Shown: positions 9,501 to 18,951, counted from the first letter of the stretch. The stretch is DNA of 64,000 nucleotides from Methanococcus voltae (GCF_017875395.1 NZ_JAGGMO010000002.1:124001-188000); one strand, 5' to 3'. The notes: a model not told the origin generated them from the sequence alone. Numbers and translations are program-made.

Positions 9501-10880
9501 TTAAATAACCTTACTTAATTTGTCTACCGCATTAATAACGTCAGTTTCTTTAACGCCGATTGAAGCATTCATAACTACGTAATTATACTTGTAATCTTGC
9601 ATATAACAGTTCCCAAAATGATCTGTGGTTCTTATACCCCTTGGACCGGTAACTCTAAGATTATATAGCTTTGCAGAAACGTCGATAGGGTCTTTTTGTG
9701 TAGATATACAGGAAGCTATGGGGCTATCGACATTTAATTTTTTATTTCCTGTTTTATTTGCCAAATCAATCAATAGTTCGTCTAACAAATTTTTGTTCTT
9801 AACTTGTTCTTTCATTAAATATGTATATTTGTCCATACCCATTGACAAAAGTGATACAAACGTGTTTACGATAGGTGTTGCGGAAGCCCTACCTGGATAT
9901 GTCAAAGAAACTTCTTTTAAGAAATTTTTATCTTTTGAATATATAATTCCCCCACCGATTGGAGTCATTAAATTTTTATCTGTGGAACTTACAATAGCAT
10001 CAACTCGGTACTTTAAGGCTTTTTTAAGCTTATCAAGGTATTTGTGGTTTTGTATTGCATAAGCTCCATTTATAATATGAGGAATATCATTTTCTAGACA
10101 ATACTTGGAAATTTCTTCCACGTTATCACTTCTACGGGGTGGGAAAAATGTTAACGTACTTAAAACTACTGGATTTTTACCATCTTTTAACTCTTTTTCA
10201 GTTGCCGAAATTATATCCTCGACAGGTATTTCCACGCAATCGTCTTTATCACTTAATTTGGTCTCCACAAACCTCATTCTCATTCCTACAAAAGAAGTAG
10301 ACTTTATAGGGCTTTTATGGGACGCGTAAGGGTAAATTACCACATTTGCACCATCGTATTTGGAATACTGCTTTGTAGTAATTTTCGTATCTTTACCCAC
10401 ATCAACATTTTCAACTAAAAATCCACGCTGTAAGGCACTTAAACATAACGCAATGGACATTCCTGTTGACACAGGTGTTGCCAAGGCGTTAACATTTACA
10501 TTTAAGTTTTTTAAAAAGCTTTCTAGTATTTTATTTGTTAATGCGTACATAGCACTTGCTCCTGGTGCCTTAGGCTGAGGATCTACGAGATTTCCACTTC
10601 TGCCAATGCCATGACAAAAATTAGATGATAATTTTTTATGTATTTCTGATGAAATTCGAGCCTCTCTTTCACCAACTCGTATAGCTTTTGGGTCTTTGTC
10701 AGTGTCCATGTTTGCCAAGAAATTTAAAAGTAACTCTATTTTTTCGTCACTTAAACCTTTTTTAGGCATTTTTCGCTGATTTAGTATATTTTCGATTTCT
10801 CCGAGATTATCGGATAAGATGTTTAAACCCCGTTCTTCCATATTTTTAGGTATAGTTCCTTTTATATTAATATCAAGCAT
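9501..10880 (-). CDS. spcS: O-phosphoseryl-tRNA(Sec):selenocysteinyl-tRNA synthase (SepSecS)
   Basis: A PLP-dependent enzyme that converts phosphoseryl-tRNA(Sec) and selenophosphate to selenocysteinyl-tRNA(Sec), the last step of archaeal/eukaryotic Sec synthesis. Its 459 residues carry family signatures: the early GREARISS-type segment (EREARISSEIHKK), SNFCHGIGRSGNL, DPQPKAPGASAMY, and SSTDKNLMTPIGGG with the PLP-binding Lys at about residue 302. It is somewhat longer than the roughly 436-residue M. maripaludis enzyme. It implies that the organism makes selenoproteins (in Methanococcus, hydrogenase, formate dehydrogenase and heterodisulfide reductase subunits). The ATG is preceded by TGTGAAAAA. 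Confidence 0.93.
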   Translation of the reverse strand: MLDINIKGTIPKNMEERGLNILSDNLGEIENILNQRKMPKKGLSDEKIELLLNFLANMDTDKDPKAIRVGEREARISSEIHKKLSSNFCHGIGRSGNLVDPQPKAPGASAMYALTNKILESFLKNLNVNVNALATPVSTGMSIALCLSALQRGFLVENVDVGKDTKITTKQYSKYDGANVVIYPYASHKSPIKSTSFVGMRMRFVETKLSDKDDCVEIPVEDIISATEKELKDGKNPVVLSTLTFFPPRRSDNVEEISKYCLENDIPHIINGAYAIQNHKYLDKLKKALKYRVDAIVSSTDKNLMTPIGGGIIYSKDKNFLKEVSLTYPGRASATPIVNTFVSLLSMGMDKYTYLMKEQVKNKNLLDELLIDLANKTGNKKLNVDSPIASCISTQKDPIDVSAKLYNLRVTGPRGIRTTDHFGNCYMQDYKYNYVVMNASIGVKETDVINAVDKLSKVI

Positions 10881-11169
10881 TTTTTCACATTTTTGACATA
10901 TCGTTATTTATTTTTATCTTATCGTATCTTATCATATCTTATTTTTCTACTCTAATTATCTCTAATTATCCCTAATTATTTTTTTACTTTTTATTTTATT
11001 TTATTTTATTTTACTATTCTTTATTTTTCGTATCTTATTTTACGAGTATTTATTAAATTATGATTATATAAAAATAGCTATTTAATTATTCTAAATTTAA
11101 AAATATGAACCAAAATTAACATAAATATGTAAAAATGAAAAAGTGAAATAAATTATATTTTGATAATGA

Positions 11170-12777
11170 TTAATCGATGGTACTTTCATCTAGTAATCGA
11201 TTAATACCTTCAATTACTGCTTCGACAGAGGCGTGAACCACGTCTTCACTGGTGGATTTTGCAGTCACTATCTTTTTATTATTCTCCAATTTGACGGTTA
11301 CGTCAGCAACAGCGTCACTACCGCCCGTAGCTGCATTTATGGTATATTCGATAAGTTTTGCTTTTACAGTCTCGCCAACTACGGATTCAAGAGCTTTTAA
11401 AGAGGCGTCAACTGGTCCAATCCCCATTTGTGAGGATTTATACCGCTTACCTGCAATATTAACTGCTACACTTGCCGTAGGTATTACATTTATACCCGTT
11501 ACAACTGCCAATTGCTCTAAATTTACTACACGTTTTGATTTAAGCACCTTAGATGTAACATCCTTTATAATTGCCCTTAAATCAGCATCTAGAACTAATT
11601 TTCCCTTATCCCCTAGTGCCTTTATTTTAACAACTATTTCTTCAAACTGTTCATTCGATAGGTTTTCACCCACAATTAAACCCATTTCTTCGAGTTTTAA
11701 TTTTATAGAGTGTGTACCTGCGTGTTTTCCTAAAACCAATCTTCTTTTATTCCCGACCTTTTTCGGGTCAATTGGTTCATAAGTAAGTGCATTTTCAATT
11801 ACACCGTGCGTATGTATCCCACTTTCATGTGCAAAGGCGTTTCTTCCTACTAATGGTTTATTTGGGGCTATTGATATGTTAGAATAATGGGAAACTAATT
11901 TTGAGATATCGTACAACAGTTCAGTTTTTATATTGGTATTTATGCCCATTTTTCCGTCTTCGTTATTGTATAAGAACTTTAAACTTGAAACAAGCTCTGC
12001 AAGATCTGTATTACCTGCTCTTTCACCTATTCCATTAATAGTACAGTGTACTTGTGATACTCCTTGTTCAAAAGCTGTCAATGAGTTAGCTACTGCTAAA
12101 CCGAAGTCATTATGGCAATGTACGGATAAATTTGGCACTTTTAAATTATTATTTAGATTATTATTTAGATTATTATTTAAATTACTAGTTAAGTTTTTTA
12201 TCAAATTTTCCATTTTTTTAGGGGTTAAAATACCCACGGTGTCTGGAATATCAATATAATCTGTTTTTGATAAAATTGCTTCGGTATATACTTCAGTTAA
12301 ATAATCAAGCTCTGTCCGTGTAGCATCTTCTGCCGAAAACTCCACATTTAATCCGTGTTCCTTTGCATAAGTTATGGAATCGGAAACGATTTCCAATATT
12401 TGCTCTTTTGATTTTTTTAATTTGTATTCTCGATGTAATTGTGACGTTGCAATAAATAAATGAATATTATCTAAATCGCAATCTATAATGGCGTCAATAT
12501 CCCCTTTTTGACATCTTGAAAGCCCACAAATTTTTGCATTTAAATTTAATTGCTTTATTTTCTTAACCGCTTCAAATTCGCCGTTTGAAGATATCGGAAA
12601 TCCTGCTTCTATTACATCTACGCCTAATTCATCTAATTTACTAGCAATTTCTAATTTGGCATTTGTTGGGAAAGATACTTCCGGAGTTTGCTCTCCATCC
12701 CTTAGTGTAGTGTCAAAAATTTCCAAATTTCTTATGTTTTTATTTCTATTATTCTTTTTTAATCTGTTGTTGTTCAT
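11170..12777 (-). CDS. leuA: 2-isopropylmalate synthase
   Basis: Condenses acetyl-CoA with 2-oxoisovalerate, the committed step of leucine synthesis. The DRE-TIM core shows FDTTLRDGEQTP near the N-terminus, VHCHNDFGLA (metal-binding HxH), NGIGERAGN, and HESGIHTHG. About 150 C-terminal residues form the allosteric LeuA dimer domain seen in feedback-regulated synthases. EAGFPISSNGEFEA and HLFIATSQLH favour LeuA over citramalate synthase (CimA) or homocitrate synthase (AksA, which lacks the regulatory domain). It has an N-terminal Asn/Lys-rich tail and an insert of three LNNN units encoded by a 12-bp array at 12143-12186. The start is moved from the GTG at 12786, part of the GTGAG site, to the ATG at 12777, giving 535 residues. 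Confidence 0.87.
   Translation of the reverse strand: MNNNRLKKNNRNKNIRNLEIFDTTLRDGEQTPEVSFPTNAKLEIASKLDELGVDVIEAGFPISSNGEFEAVKKIKQLNLNAKICGLSRCQKGDIDAIIDCDLDNIHLFIATSQLHREYKLKKSKEQILEIVSDSITYAKEHGLNVEFSAEDATRTELDYLTEVYTEAILSKTDYIDIPDTVGILTPKKMENLIKNLTSNLNNNLNNNLNNNLKVPNLSVHCHNDFGLAVANSLTAFEQGVSQVHCTINGIGERAGNTDLAELVSSLKFLYNNEDGKMGINTNIKTELLYDISKLVSHYSNISIAPNKPLVGRNAFAHESGIHTHGVIENALTYEPIDPKKVGNKRRLVLGKHAGTHSIKLKLEEMGLIVGENLSNEQFEEIVVKIKALGDKGKLVLDADLRAIIKDVTSKVLKSKRVVNLEQLAVVTGINVIPTASVAVNIAGKRYKSSQMGIGPVDASLKALESVVGETVKAKLIEYTINAATGGSDAVADVTVKLENNKKIVTAKSTSEDVVHASVEAVIEGINRLLDESTID
12143..12186. repeat. Coding 12-bp tandem array inside leuA
   Basis: Successive copies of a 12-bp unit (ATTATTATTTAG with small changes) sit in frame inside leuA and encode LNNN repeats on the minus strand. 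The unit length is a multiple of three, so slippage would change length without a frameshift. The insert falls in a loop just before the VHCHNDFG metal site. Confidence 0.8.
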
Positions 12778-13197
12778 ACATCTCACGAGATATCGTAATT
12801 AATCCATTTAATTATTATCTTAATTATTATCTTAATTATTATCTTAATTATTAATTTAGTTATTAACGTAATTATAACTTAAATTACAGTAAATCATTAC
12901 TTTTTTATTTATGTTATATATTTGTTTATATATGTACCATTATGATAATACCAAATACCTTGTTCGATATAGTAATATACTTATAACAATTATAATTATA
13001 TTCATTATTTATGAATAAATTTTAAATATAGGTATTTAGTTAAATATATACAATTAAATAGTAATTTAAAACTAAATAGTTACCAGTAATTGATACATCG
13101 ATAAATCAATATAAAACTTAAATTTATAAAGTAAACTAAATAATTATATGTTCAGAAATTGTTATTTTGGCGTAATTATTTTATTTGTTGTGATAAT
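12778..13197. other. Divergent intergenic region with 12-bp tandem array
   Basis: About 420 bases separate leuA (minus) from the PhoU-like gene (plus). Positions 12811-12846 hold three exact copies of ATTATTATCTTA followed by a degenerate fourth, about 35 bases upstream of leuA and so probably inside or near its leader. A TATATATTTGTTTATATATG stretch near 12915 could serve as TATA elements. No gene is seen. Confidence 0.55.
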
Positions 13198-14046
13198 ATG
13201 ATGAGAGGAAAGGATGCAACACTACACGCGATATTAAATACCATAATTGAAGATGAACCCGAAACTCAGGACGAAATTGCTGAAAAATTAGATGTCAGTA
13301 GACGATACGTTGCAAAACTTTTAAAACCCCTTATTGACGATAAGGTGGTAAAACACCCGTACGTATTAAATATTGATAAATTACAAGATTATGGAAAATA
13401 TATCGAAGAAGAAAAGTTTTTTGGACAAATTATTAACTCATTGCACGAAATGGGTAATTGCGTAATGGAACATAACGCTAAAATAATAAATGCACTTAAT
13501 ACTAACGATATAGAAGAAGCCAAGTCAATTATAGTTATGGATTACATGTTAAATAGAATGGAAGATGAATTAAACCTAGTAATAAAGATGAAATACTCAA
13601 AATACTTAACAAATGAACAAATTTTACTTATAACGTCCATAGCTTCAAATATTGAACGATGCGGTGACTATTTATCTAACATTGCTGAAGAAATAGTTGA
13701 TGGACTAGTTATTAGTGAAAATATTAAGCCAGATATCCACGAATTGCAAAAAACCATGACAAATATGTTTCCTATTGCCATGCAAATGGTGATTGACAGG
13801 GAAGTAAACATGGATATTTACGAGCAAGAAAAGAAATTACATAGAATTATCGACAAACTATTGGATAAAATAAGCAACCAAACTCCAGAAATTAGTAATA
13901 TACTAAAATATATTGAATTTGGAATGTTTTTAAAAGACGTAGAAAGATTTGGCGATAGAAGTATTAAAATTTATGAATTAAGCAGGGAATTACATTATAA
14001 TATCCCATCTAGTACCAAAATTCCGGAAAACGTTAGAAATGGATAA
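13198..14046 (+). CDS. HTH-PhoU-like phosphate regulatory protein
   Basis: A 282-residue protein. An N-terminal winged-helix segment (TIIEDEPETQDEIAEKLDVS, then RRYVAKLLKPLIDD) is followed by two PhoU-type helical repeats. The helical part shows metal-binding-like patterns IASNIERCGDYLSNIAEE and LKDVERFGDRSIKIYE, matching the ExxxD signatures of PhoU. PhoU-like proteins repress or tune phosphate uptake; the added DNA-binding domain suggests direct transcriptional control. The first in-frame TTG at 13159 gives an unconvincing leader; ATG 13198 follows GTGATA and is preferred. No pst transporter genes are adjacent. Confidence 0.82.
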   Translation: MMRGKDATLHAILNTIIEDEPETQDEIAEKLDVSRRYVAKLLKPLIDDKVVKHPYVLNIDKLQDYGKYIEEEKFFGQIINSLHEMGNCVMEHNAKIINALNTNDIEEAKSIIVMDYMLNRMEDELNLVIKMKYSKYLTNEQILLITSIASNIERCGDYLSNIAEEIVDGLVISENIKPDIHELQKTMTNMFPIAMQMVIDREVNMDIYEQEKKLHRIIDKLLDKISNQTPEISNILKYIEFGMFLKDVERFGDRSIKIYELSRELHYNIPSSTKIPENVRNG

Positions 14047-14136
14047 AAATTATTATTAGTATTATTATTAGTATTATTTTTATTTCTTAGTTCTTATTTT
14101 TTTATTTTATTTTTTATTTTATTTTAATGATATATG

Positions 14137-14577
14137 TTATAATTTGCAAAGTATTTTTCCATTATAATTTATGGCTTTTAAAGATTCTAATGGTGTTTCG
14201 TTAGATAATGGCTGTATAACAAGCTCACAGTTATTTAATTTTGCAATGTTATAGATATCATTCTGTAAATCACGCGGTGGCCGTACAGAATAGATTAAAT
14301 CATATTCCCCATATAAGCCATGATTTGGATTAAAAAGGTCATCTTTGAAAGCATCTAAACCCAAATAATTTGCATTATCTACTGCTTTTTGATTAAAATC
14401 CATTACTGTAATGTTATAATTATTTTTCTTTAATTTTAGCGCCATTTCAAAGTAAAAACCTACACCTAATTCCAAAATTTGTAAATCAGGATTTTCCAAA
14501 AGATAATTTTCCAAAAGATAATTATATAAAGGTTTTACAAGATTAAATTTTTCTTCTTTAAACTCTTTTACAATCAT
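14137..14577 (-). CDS. UPF0146-family Rossmann protein
   Basis: A 146-residue protein resembling the archaeal UPF0146 family: a small Rossmann fold like a reduced SAM methyltransferase. ILELGVGFYFEMALKLKK fits the nucleotide/SAM loop, ITVMDFN the acidic end of strand 2, and YDLIYSVRPPRDLQ the region near the active site. Substrate and activity are unknown. Near the N-terminus YLLEN is duplicated because of an exact 15-bp tandem repeat at 14491-14520. The ATG follows an AGTGATTAA site. Confidence 0.75.
   Translation of the reverse strand: MIVKEFKEEKFNLVKPLYNYLLENYLLENPDLQILELGVGFYFEMALKLKKNNYNITVMDFNQKAVDNANYLGLDAFKDDLFNPNHGLYGEYDLIYSVRPPRDLQNDIYNIAKLNNCELVIQPLSNETPLESLKAINYNGKILCKL
14491..14520. 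repeat. Exact 15-bp tandem duplication inside a coding region
   Basis: Two perfect copies of ATTTTCCAAAAGATA, one at 14491-14505 and one at 14506-14520, lie in frame in the UPF0146-like gene and duplicate the peptide YLLEN/P. Perfect identity suggests a recent slippage event. Confidence 0.9.
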
Positions 14578-14654
14578 TTAATCACTTTAATTTTAAATTT
14601 TAAATTTTATTTTCTATTTTTTACTTTTTATTTCATATATGATATATTATATAG

Positions 14655-16103
14655 TTATATAATTTTTCTCGTACCGAGTAAATTAGTTTTAATTCTTTCT
14701 TTTACATCTTTAGAGATTCTAGCATCATCTACCGCATAAACTTCCATTTTAGGTATAATTACCCGTACCACGTTTACATCATCGACAGTGGACTTGTTTA
14801 AATTCAATACAACAATTTTATCGAATCCATTATCTTTTAACATTGTTTTTACAGTTTCAATATCTGTTTTTAAGTCATAGCTTGCACAATTCTTTATTTC
14901 TGCGATATCTATTTCTTCTTTATGAGTAAACCATCTTCTCTGAATTCTCTTCATTCTGTCATATTCTACTTTACGGATTAAGTCGGCTCTTACAGTATCT
15001 TCCCTAGCACCGTGAATCTGGGTTGCCCTACTTTGTGCTACTTCAGTTAACGCTCTTATAACTGCTATTTCAGGGTCTAAATGGCAACCTACCCCCATAC
15101 ATAAAAGCGCAGGGTCTTTAAGCACATCTTCATCACTTATACATGCGACGGTAGGTATACCTACTTCACTTGTTAAATCTTTAATGATGACGTTTATTTT
15201 TGCTTTTCTGAATTTTAATAACATTTCATGGATAAGGGGATTTTTTGCATTTTGTAAATTTACTTTTCTGTAAGTATTTCTAGATAATTCCGAAATACTC
15301 CATGCGTCACGTTCTACTACTTCAAGTATTCCATGAAAAACTGCTTCTTCATAAGAATTACCAGACGCTAAACCGTTTGTATTACTTCTAAACAACCATT
15401 TGCCAGTATTTGCCTCGTAAGGATGAAAAACACTGTTAGCAGGTACGTCGACGTATTCATCGTTTATTATATCGTAACCTTCGACCCATTCAACCGCCGA
15501 AAGATTTAAATTTGAATTATTTAAACTAAGGTTATCATCTAACTTGTTATTGTCGTTATTATTGGTATTATCAACATTATCCATATTATTCTCATTAATA
15601 TTTGAATTATCCATATTATTGGTATTATTAGGATTATTGGTATTATTGTTCAATTCTTTATGGATTATCAACATATTTAAATTTGGTATTATTAATTCTT
15701 TTAATTCTAAGGGATTTTTTGGAGTATTGGTTGATTTTAAAGGTGTATATTCATCCTGTTCAGCACAGTATCGCTCTATTGCTTCCATTGACGAAGAAAC
15801 TTTTGCTTGTGTTTCAGTTGCCCCTTTACCTGCGTATACGCTTATGGCGCCCTCTTTAGCTTCTGGACGTATTGAAGAATAAACCGGTATACCTATACGG
15901 TCTAAACCATCAATCCTGGCTGTTCTAGTCACGCCAATTCTTTTTAAGATCGGTTCTACCTTTTCCATTGTTTCTTCAGGAGTACAAAGTCTATATGCTG
16001 CCAAAGTGTAGTTTATTTTGGTATTTTTATTATTTTTATTATTTTTAGTATTTTTAGTATTTTTAGTATTTTCTGAATTGGTATCTTTTTGCAAATTATC
16101 CAT
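14655..16103 (-). CDS. YcaO-domain protein, methanogenesis marker 1 type
   Basis: YcaO enzymes use ATP to activate a peptide backbone amide. The methanogen member is linked with TfuA to thioglycine formation in methyl-coenzyme M reductase McrA. The core matches: TRTARIDGLDRIGIPVYSSI, EGAISVYAGKGAT, SSMEAIERYCAEQDE, SNTNGLASGNSYEEA, HGILEVVERDAWS and RALTEVAQSRATQIHG. The 482-residue protein has two low-complexity blocks foreign to the family: an N-terminal NTK-repeat tail (about residues 10-30) and an Asn/Asp-rich insert (about 150-205). Both arise from AAT-type triplet repeats. The ATG is preceded by ATGTGATATT. tfuA is not seen nearby. Confidence 0.88.
   Translation of the reverse strand: MDNLQKDTNSENTKNTKNTKNNKNNKNTKINYTLAAYRLCTPEETMEKVEPILKRIGVTRTARIDGLDRIGIPVYSSIRPEAKEGAISVYAGKGATETQAKVSSSMEAIERYCAEQDEYTPLKSTNTPKNPLELKELIIPNLNMLIIHKELNNNTNNPNNTNNMDNSNINENNMDNVDNTNNNDNNKLDDNLSLNNSNLNLSAVEWVEGYDIINDEYVDVPANSVFHPYEANTGKWLFRSNTNGLASGNSYEEAVFHGILEVVERDAWSISELSRNTYRKVNLQNAKNPLIHEMLLKFRKAKINVIIKDLTSEVGIPTVACISDEDVLKDPALLCMGVGCHLDPEIAVIRALTEVAQSRATQIHGAREDTVRADLIRKVEYDRMKRIQRRWFTHKEEIDIAEIKNCASYDLKTDIETVKTMLKDNGFDKIVVLNLNKSTVDDVNVVRVIIPKMEVYAVDDARISKDVKERIKTNLLGTRKII
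15541..15660. repeat. AAT-rich triplet repeat encoding an Asn-rich insert in YcaO
   Basis: About 120 bases made mostly of ATT/GGT/ATT triplets on the plus strand encode NTNN, MDN and NNDN repeats on the minus strand. The reading frame stays open throughout, so the insert is tolerated by the enzyme. A related array at about 16018-16075 encodes the N-terminal NTK repeats. Confidence 0.8.
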
Positions 16104-16194
16104 AATATCACATATCGCTAATTTAAAATTTAAAATTTAAAATTTAGCTAGTTTTCAAATTCCTACCATTTAATTGGTATTATATTGATAAAAA

Positions 16195-16536
16195 TTATTC
16201 TTTTAAGTTTAATTTTATTAAAACGGTATTTTTGTCCAAATTTTTAAAAAACAATGTCTTTTGACTATTTGTAGAACCAGTAACTATTTCTACGTCTGTT
16301 TTTAAATTCAATTCTGATTTTATAAACTTGATAATGGCCTTATTTGCTTTACCTTCGATAGGTTGTTGTTTTATACGTATTTCCAACCTTTTACGCCATT
16401 CGTTTATTTTACCGATTTCATTAGTTCGAGCATTTGTAGTAACATCGATATTTACATAAGTGCCGTTATTGGCTTCTTTTACTACTTCGTTTAATATATT
16501 GGATTTAGATTTAGTTTCTTTTGATAATTTATTCAT
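16195..16536 (-). CDS. UPF0235/DUF167 family protein
   Basis: A 113-residue small protein of the YggU/DUF167 family. Family features are VNIDVTTNARTNEI, RLEIRIKQQPIEGKANKAII and VEIVTGSTNSQKTL. The EGKANKA and G-x-x-x-x-x-K patterns are diagnostic. Function is unknown in all domains. An unrelated Asn/Lys-rich N-terminal tail of about 20 residues precedes the domain. It lies about 90 bases upstream of the YcaO gene on the same strand. Confidence 0.85.
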   Translation of the reverse strand: MNKLSKETKSKSNILNEVVKEANNGTYVNIDVTTNARTNEIGKINEWRKRLEIRIKQQPIEGKANKAIIKFIKSELNLKTDVEIVTGSTNSQKTLFFKNLDKNTVLIKLNLKE

Positions 16537-16731
16537 CTTATCGCGTTTAATGGATTTTAATTTAAATTGTTAAATTTCTAATATTGAATATTGAATATTG
16601 AGTAATGATTTATAAAAATACGGTATAAATTATCGAATATCTTGTATAAATTATTAATTATTTAAAATCTTAAAATTCCGTAAAAAAAGTAAATTTAAAT
16701 AATGATGAATGAATTAATAAATTAAATATTT

Positions 16732-18066
16732 TTATAATAGGTGATTTGGTACGATATCTTTTGCAATTAAATCTGCTAAAGATTCTCTTTCACGTATTAA
16801 GCTAATTTCTTTTTCGTTGGTTAAAACCATAGCTGGTTTTCCTCTTGAATTGTAGTTGTTTGCCATACTTATACCGTAAGCCCCTACATCAAGTACTGCA
16901 ACGTAATCGCCAACTTTTATTGTTGGAACGGTCCTGTCTTTTCCGAAAACGTCTGAACTTTCGCACAAACCGCCTGCAATATTTAAAACTTCCTCGGTTC
17001 CATCTCTGATTGTACAAGGTGTTATTTCGTGGTATGCCTCGTAGATTGCAGGTCTCATCATGTCATTCATACCTGCATCAATCATTATCCAGTTAGCAAC
17101 TTTTGTTTCTTTTCGGTGGATTGTTTTTCCAACTAAAACACCCGCAGTTCCTACGATACTTCTACCTGGCTCTACGATTAAGTTTGGGAGTGCTATTTTG
17201 TCACTGTAACTTACGATTGTGTCGATTACAGCTTTTGCGAGGTCAGCTTGAACTGGAATTTCCGTATTTTTATCGTATGGAATACCTAAACCGCCACCGA
17301 TGTTAAGGTCTCTTACTTCTATGCCTTCTTCTTTTAAAGTAACGATGAATTCCATTAATTTGTGTGCTTCTTCAACGAATGGGTCAATTTGAGTTAATTG
17401 TGAACCGATATGACAATGGATTCCTACAACTTTTACGTTTTCCATTTCTTCAGCCATTTTTATGGCTTTTAAAGCTGTTCCATCTTCGATATCTAATCCA
17501 AATTTATTTTTCTTTAAACCAGTTGAAATTTTAGGGTGGGTTTTAGGGTCAACGTTTGGATTTACTCTAAACGCTACGTTTGCTATTTTTCCCATTTCCT
17601 TTGCAGTTTCGTTTATAAGGATTAAGTCGCTTATACCATCTACGTTAAAAGCTCTAATATCAGCTTCTACGCCCATTTTTATTTCTTCAACTAATTTACA
17701 GTTTCCGTTAAATACTATTTTATTTGAAGGCACTTTGGATAATTTTGCAATATAGAGCTCTCCACCGCTTACTACGTCAGCTCCACAGCCTATTTTGTTT
17801 AAAAGTGTTGTTATTGCAAGATTTGTATTTGCTTTATATGCGAATGAGAATATTACTTCTTTTCCTGTTTCTTTGGTGTACCTATTGAATGATTGAGTGT
17901 ATTTATCAAAATTACTTCTTATTTGAGTTTCACTCATTATGTACAAAGGAGTACCATACTTCTTTGCTATTTCTTCGATTTTATAGCCATCGATGTGTAA
18001 TATGCCATCTTTTTTGGATATCATGTCATTTCCGAGAAAAATGTTTTCTTGTGAATTTTTTACCAC
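16732..18066 (-). CDS. lysA: Diaminopimelate decarboxylase
   Basis: A PLP enzyme that decarboxylates meso-diaminopimelate to L-lysine. Its 444 residues show the PLP lysine K78 in FSFAYKANTN, the glycine-rich phosphate site DLNIGGGLGIPYD, HCHIGSQ, EPGRSIVG, and the active-site CESSDVFGKDR near the C-terminus. The GTG at 18066 is behind GGTGAGACC; a later ATG (residue 15) is possible but has a weaker site. A well-matched box A at 18105-18124 predicts a leader of about 20 bases. Confidence 0.93.
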   Translation of the reverse strand: MVKNSQENIFLGNDMISKKDGILHIDGYKIEEIAKKYGTPLYIMSETQIRSNFDKYTQSFNRYTKETGKEVIFSFAYKANTNLAITTLLNKIGCGADVVSGGELYIAKLSKVPSNKIVFNGNCKLVEEIKMGVEADIRAFNVDGISDLILINETAKEMGKIANVAFRVNPNVDPKTHPKISTGLKKNKFGLDIEDGTALKAIKMAEEMENVKVVGIHCHIGSQLTQIDPFVEEAHKLMEFIVTLKEEGIEVRDLNIGGGLGIPYDKNTEIPVQADLAKAVIDTIVSYSDKIALPNLIVEPGRSIVGTAGVLVGKTIHRKETKVANWIMIDAGMNDMMRPAIYEAYHEITPCTIRDGTEEVLNIAGGLCESSDVFGKDRTVPTIKVGDYVAVLDVGAYGISMANNYNSRGKPAMVLTNEKEISLIRERESLADLIAKDIVPNHLL

Positions 18067-18104
18067 GGTCTCACCATAAGTAGTTTTTAAAACATTTGCC
18101 TAGC

Positions 18105-18124
18105 AAGTATTTAAAGTTTTTGCA
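18105..18124 (-). promoter_or_regulatory. Predicted lysA promoter (box A)
   Basis: On the minus strand the sequence reads TGCAAAAACTTTAAATACTT, close to the methanogen box A consensus (AAA, two bases, TTTAAATA or TTTATATA). Its core is about 45 bases upstream of the lysA start, so initiation near 18086 is expected. An unusually GC-rich patch lies directly upstream at about 18131-18163. Confidence 0.6.
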
Positions 18125-18354
18125 GTTTTATTTCCTGGTTTCGTATGGAGTCGGTTTATGCCGTATTTGTGATTTGATAGGATAAAGTATATAACATATG
18201 ATAAACTAATTATATAATCTGTAATAAAAATTGAAAAATTAAATCGAAAAATTAAATTTATTGAAAGGAAATAAAAATATCAATTTGTTTAAATTATCTA
18301 AAATACTAAAAATTGTACTAATAGGTAACTAACAATACTAAATAGGCTGAAAAT

Positions 18355-18951
18355 ATGGTTTCTCAAGATAAAATATTAACTGAATTCTATAAAAACGACG
18401 GTATTCTGTCTACAAATGATTTAAAAGAATTAGTAGGCGTTTCGAAACATGAAACACTTAGAAATGTTTCAAAATCCATGAACACATTAATATCTAAAAA
18501 AATTGTTGGAAAAGTCCGAGGTCCAAAAAATACTTCAATATACTTTTTAATAGCCCCTTACGAGTTTATCATGGATGAATACGAAAAAAGTAAATTATTA
18601 GAAGATTTCTGTATGAATATCGTTCGAAAAGTTGCTTTGGAATATGATAATTGTAAAACTTTTGAAAAAAATGGAACCATCATTTTAAAATACGGTAATT
18701 CATATCAAATAAGAAATTATTTAAAAATTCTAAAATTGATTATGGATTACTTTAACAAGCCTATTAACTACATACTTCACGATAATTACCTATTAGTTAC
18801 CAAAAATTTACACGTTGAAATTGATGTTTTTAACGTGGAATCATTAATTTCTGAAATGGATAAAACACTTGAAAAAAATAAAAAAGGATTAAATTTGCTC
18901 AATACCGAAGTAAAATACACATTTAATCGTAAAAAATCATATGAAGAATAA
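18355..18951 (+). CDS. Winged-helix domain protein, function unknown
   Basis: A 198-residue protein with an N-terminal helix-turn-helix/winged-helix segment (DGILSTNDLKELVGVSKHET, then the LISKKIVGKVRG wing). The C-terminal 120 residues are an unrecognised alpha/beta region without membrane segments. The ATG follows AGGCTGAAA. It is divergent from lysA across a 288-base gap, so it could regulate lysA or itself; that is inference from position. No metal-binding cluster or known ligand domain is visible. Confidence 0.7.
   Translation: MVSQDKILTEFYKNDGILSTNDLKELVGVSKHETLRNVSKSMNTLISKKIVGKVRGPKNTSIYFLIAPYEFIMDEYEKSKLLEDFCMNIVRKVALEYDNCKTFEKNGTIILKYGNSYQIRNYLKILKLIMDYFNKPINYILHDNYLLVTKNLHVEIDVFNVESLISEMDKTLEKNKKGLNLLNTEVKYTFNRKKSYEE

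Noticed and set aside
9625-10062. A 145-codon open frame on the plus strand
   Set aside because: It lies opposite SepSecS and is a by-product of that gene's codon use.
11252-11782. A 176-codon open frame on the plus strand
   Set aside because: It is antisense to leuA, whose translation matches conserved motifs throughout. The plus frame has no family resemblance.
11170-12777. Citramalate or homocitrate synthase in place of LeuA
   Set aside because: EAGFPISS and HLFIATS fit isopropylmalate synthase better, and a regulatory domain excludes AksA. CimA remains a weak alternative.
12811-12858. CRISPR-like array in the leuA upstream region
   Set aside because: The 12-bp units are directly adjacent with no spacers; it is a simple tandem repeat.
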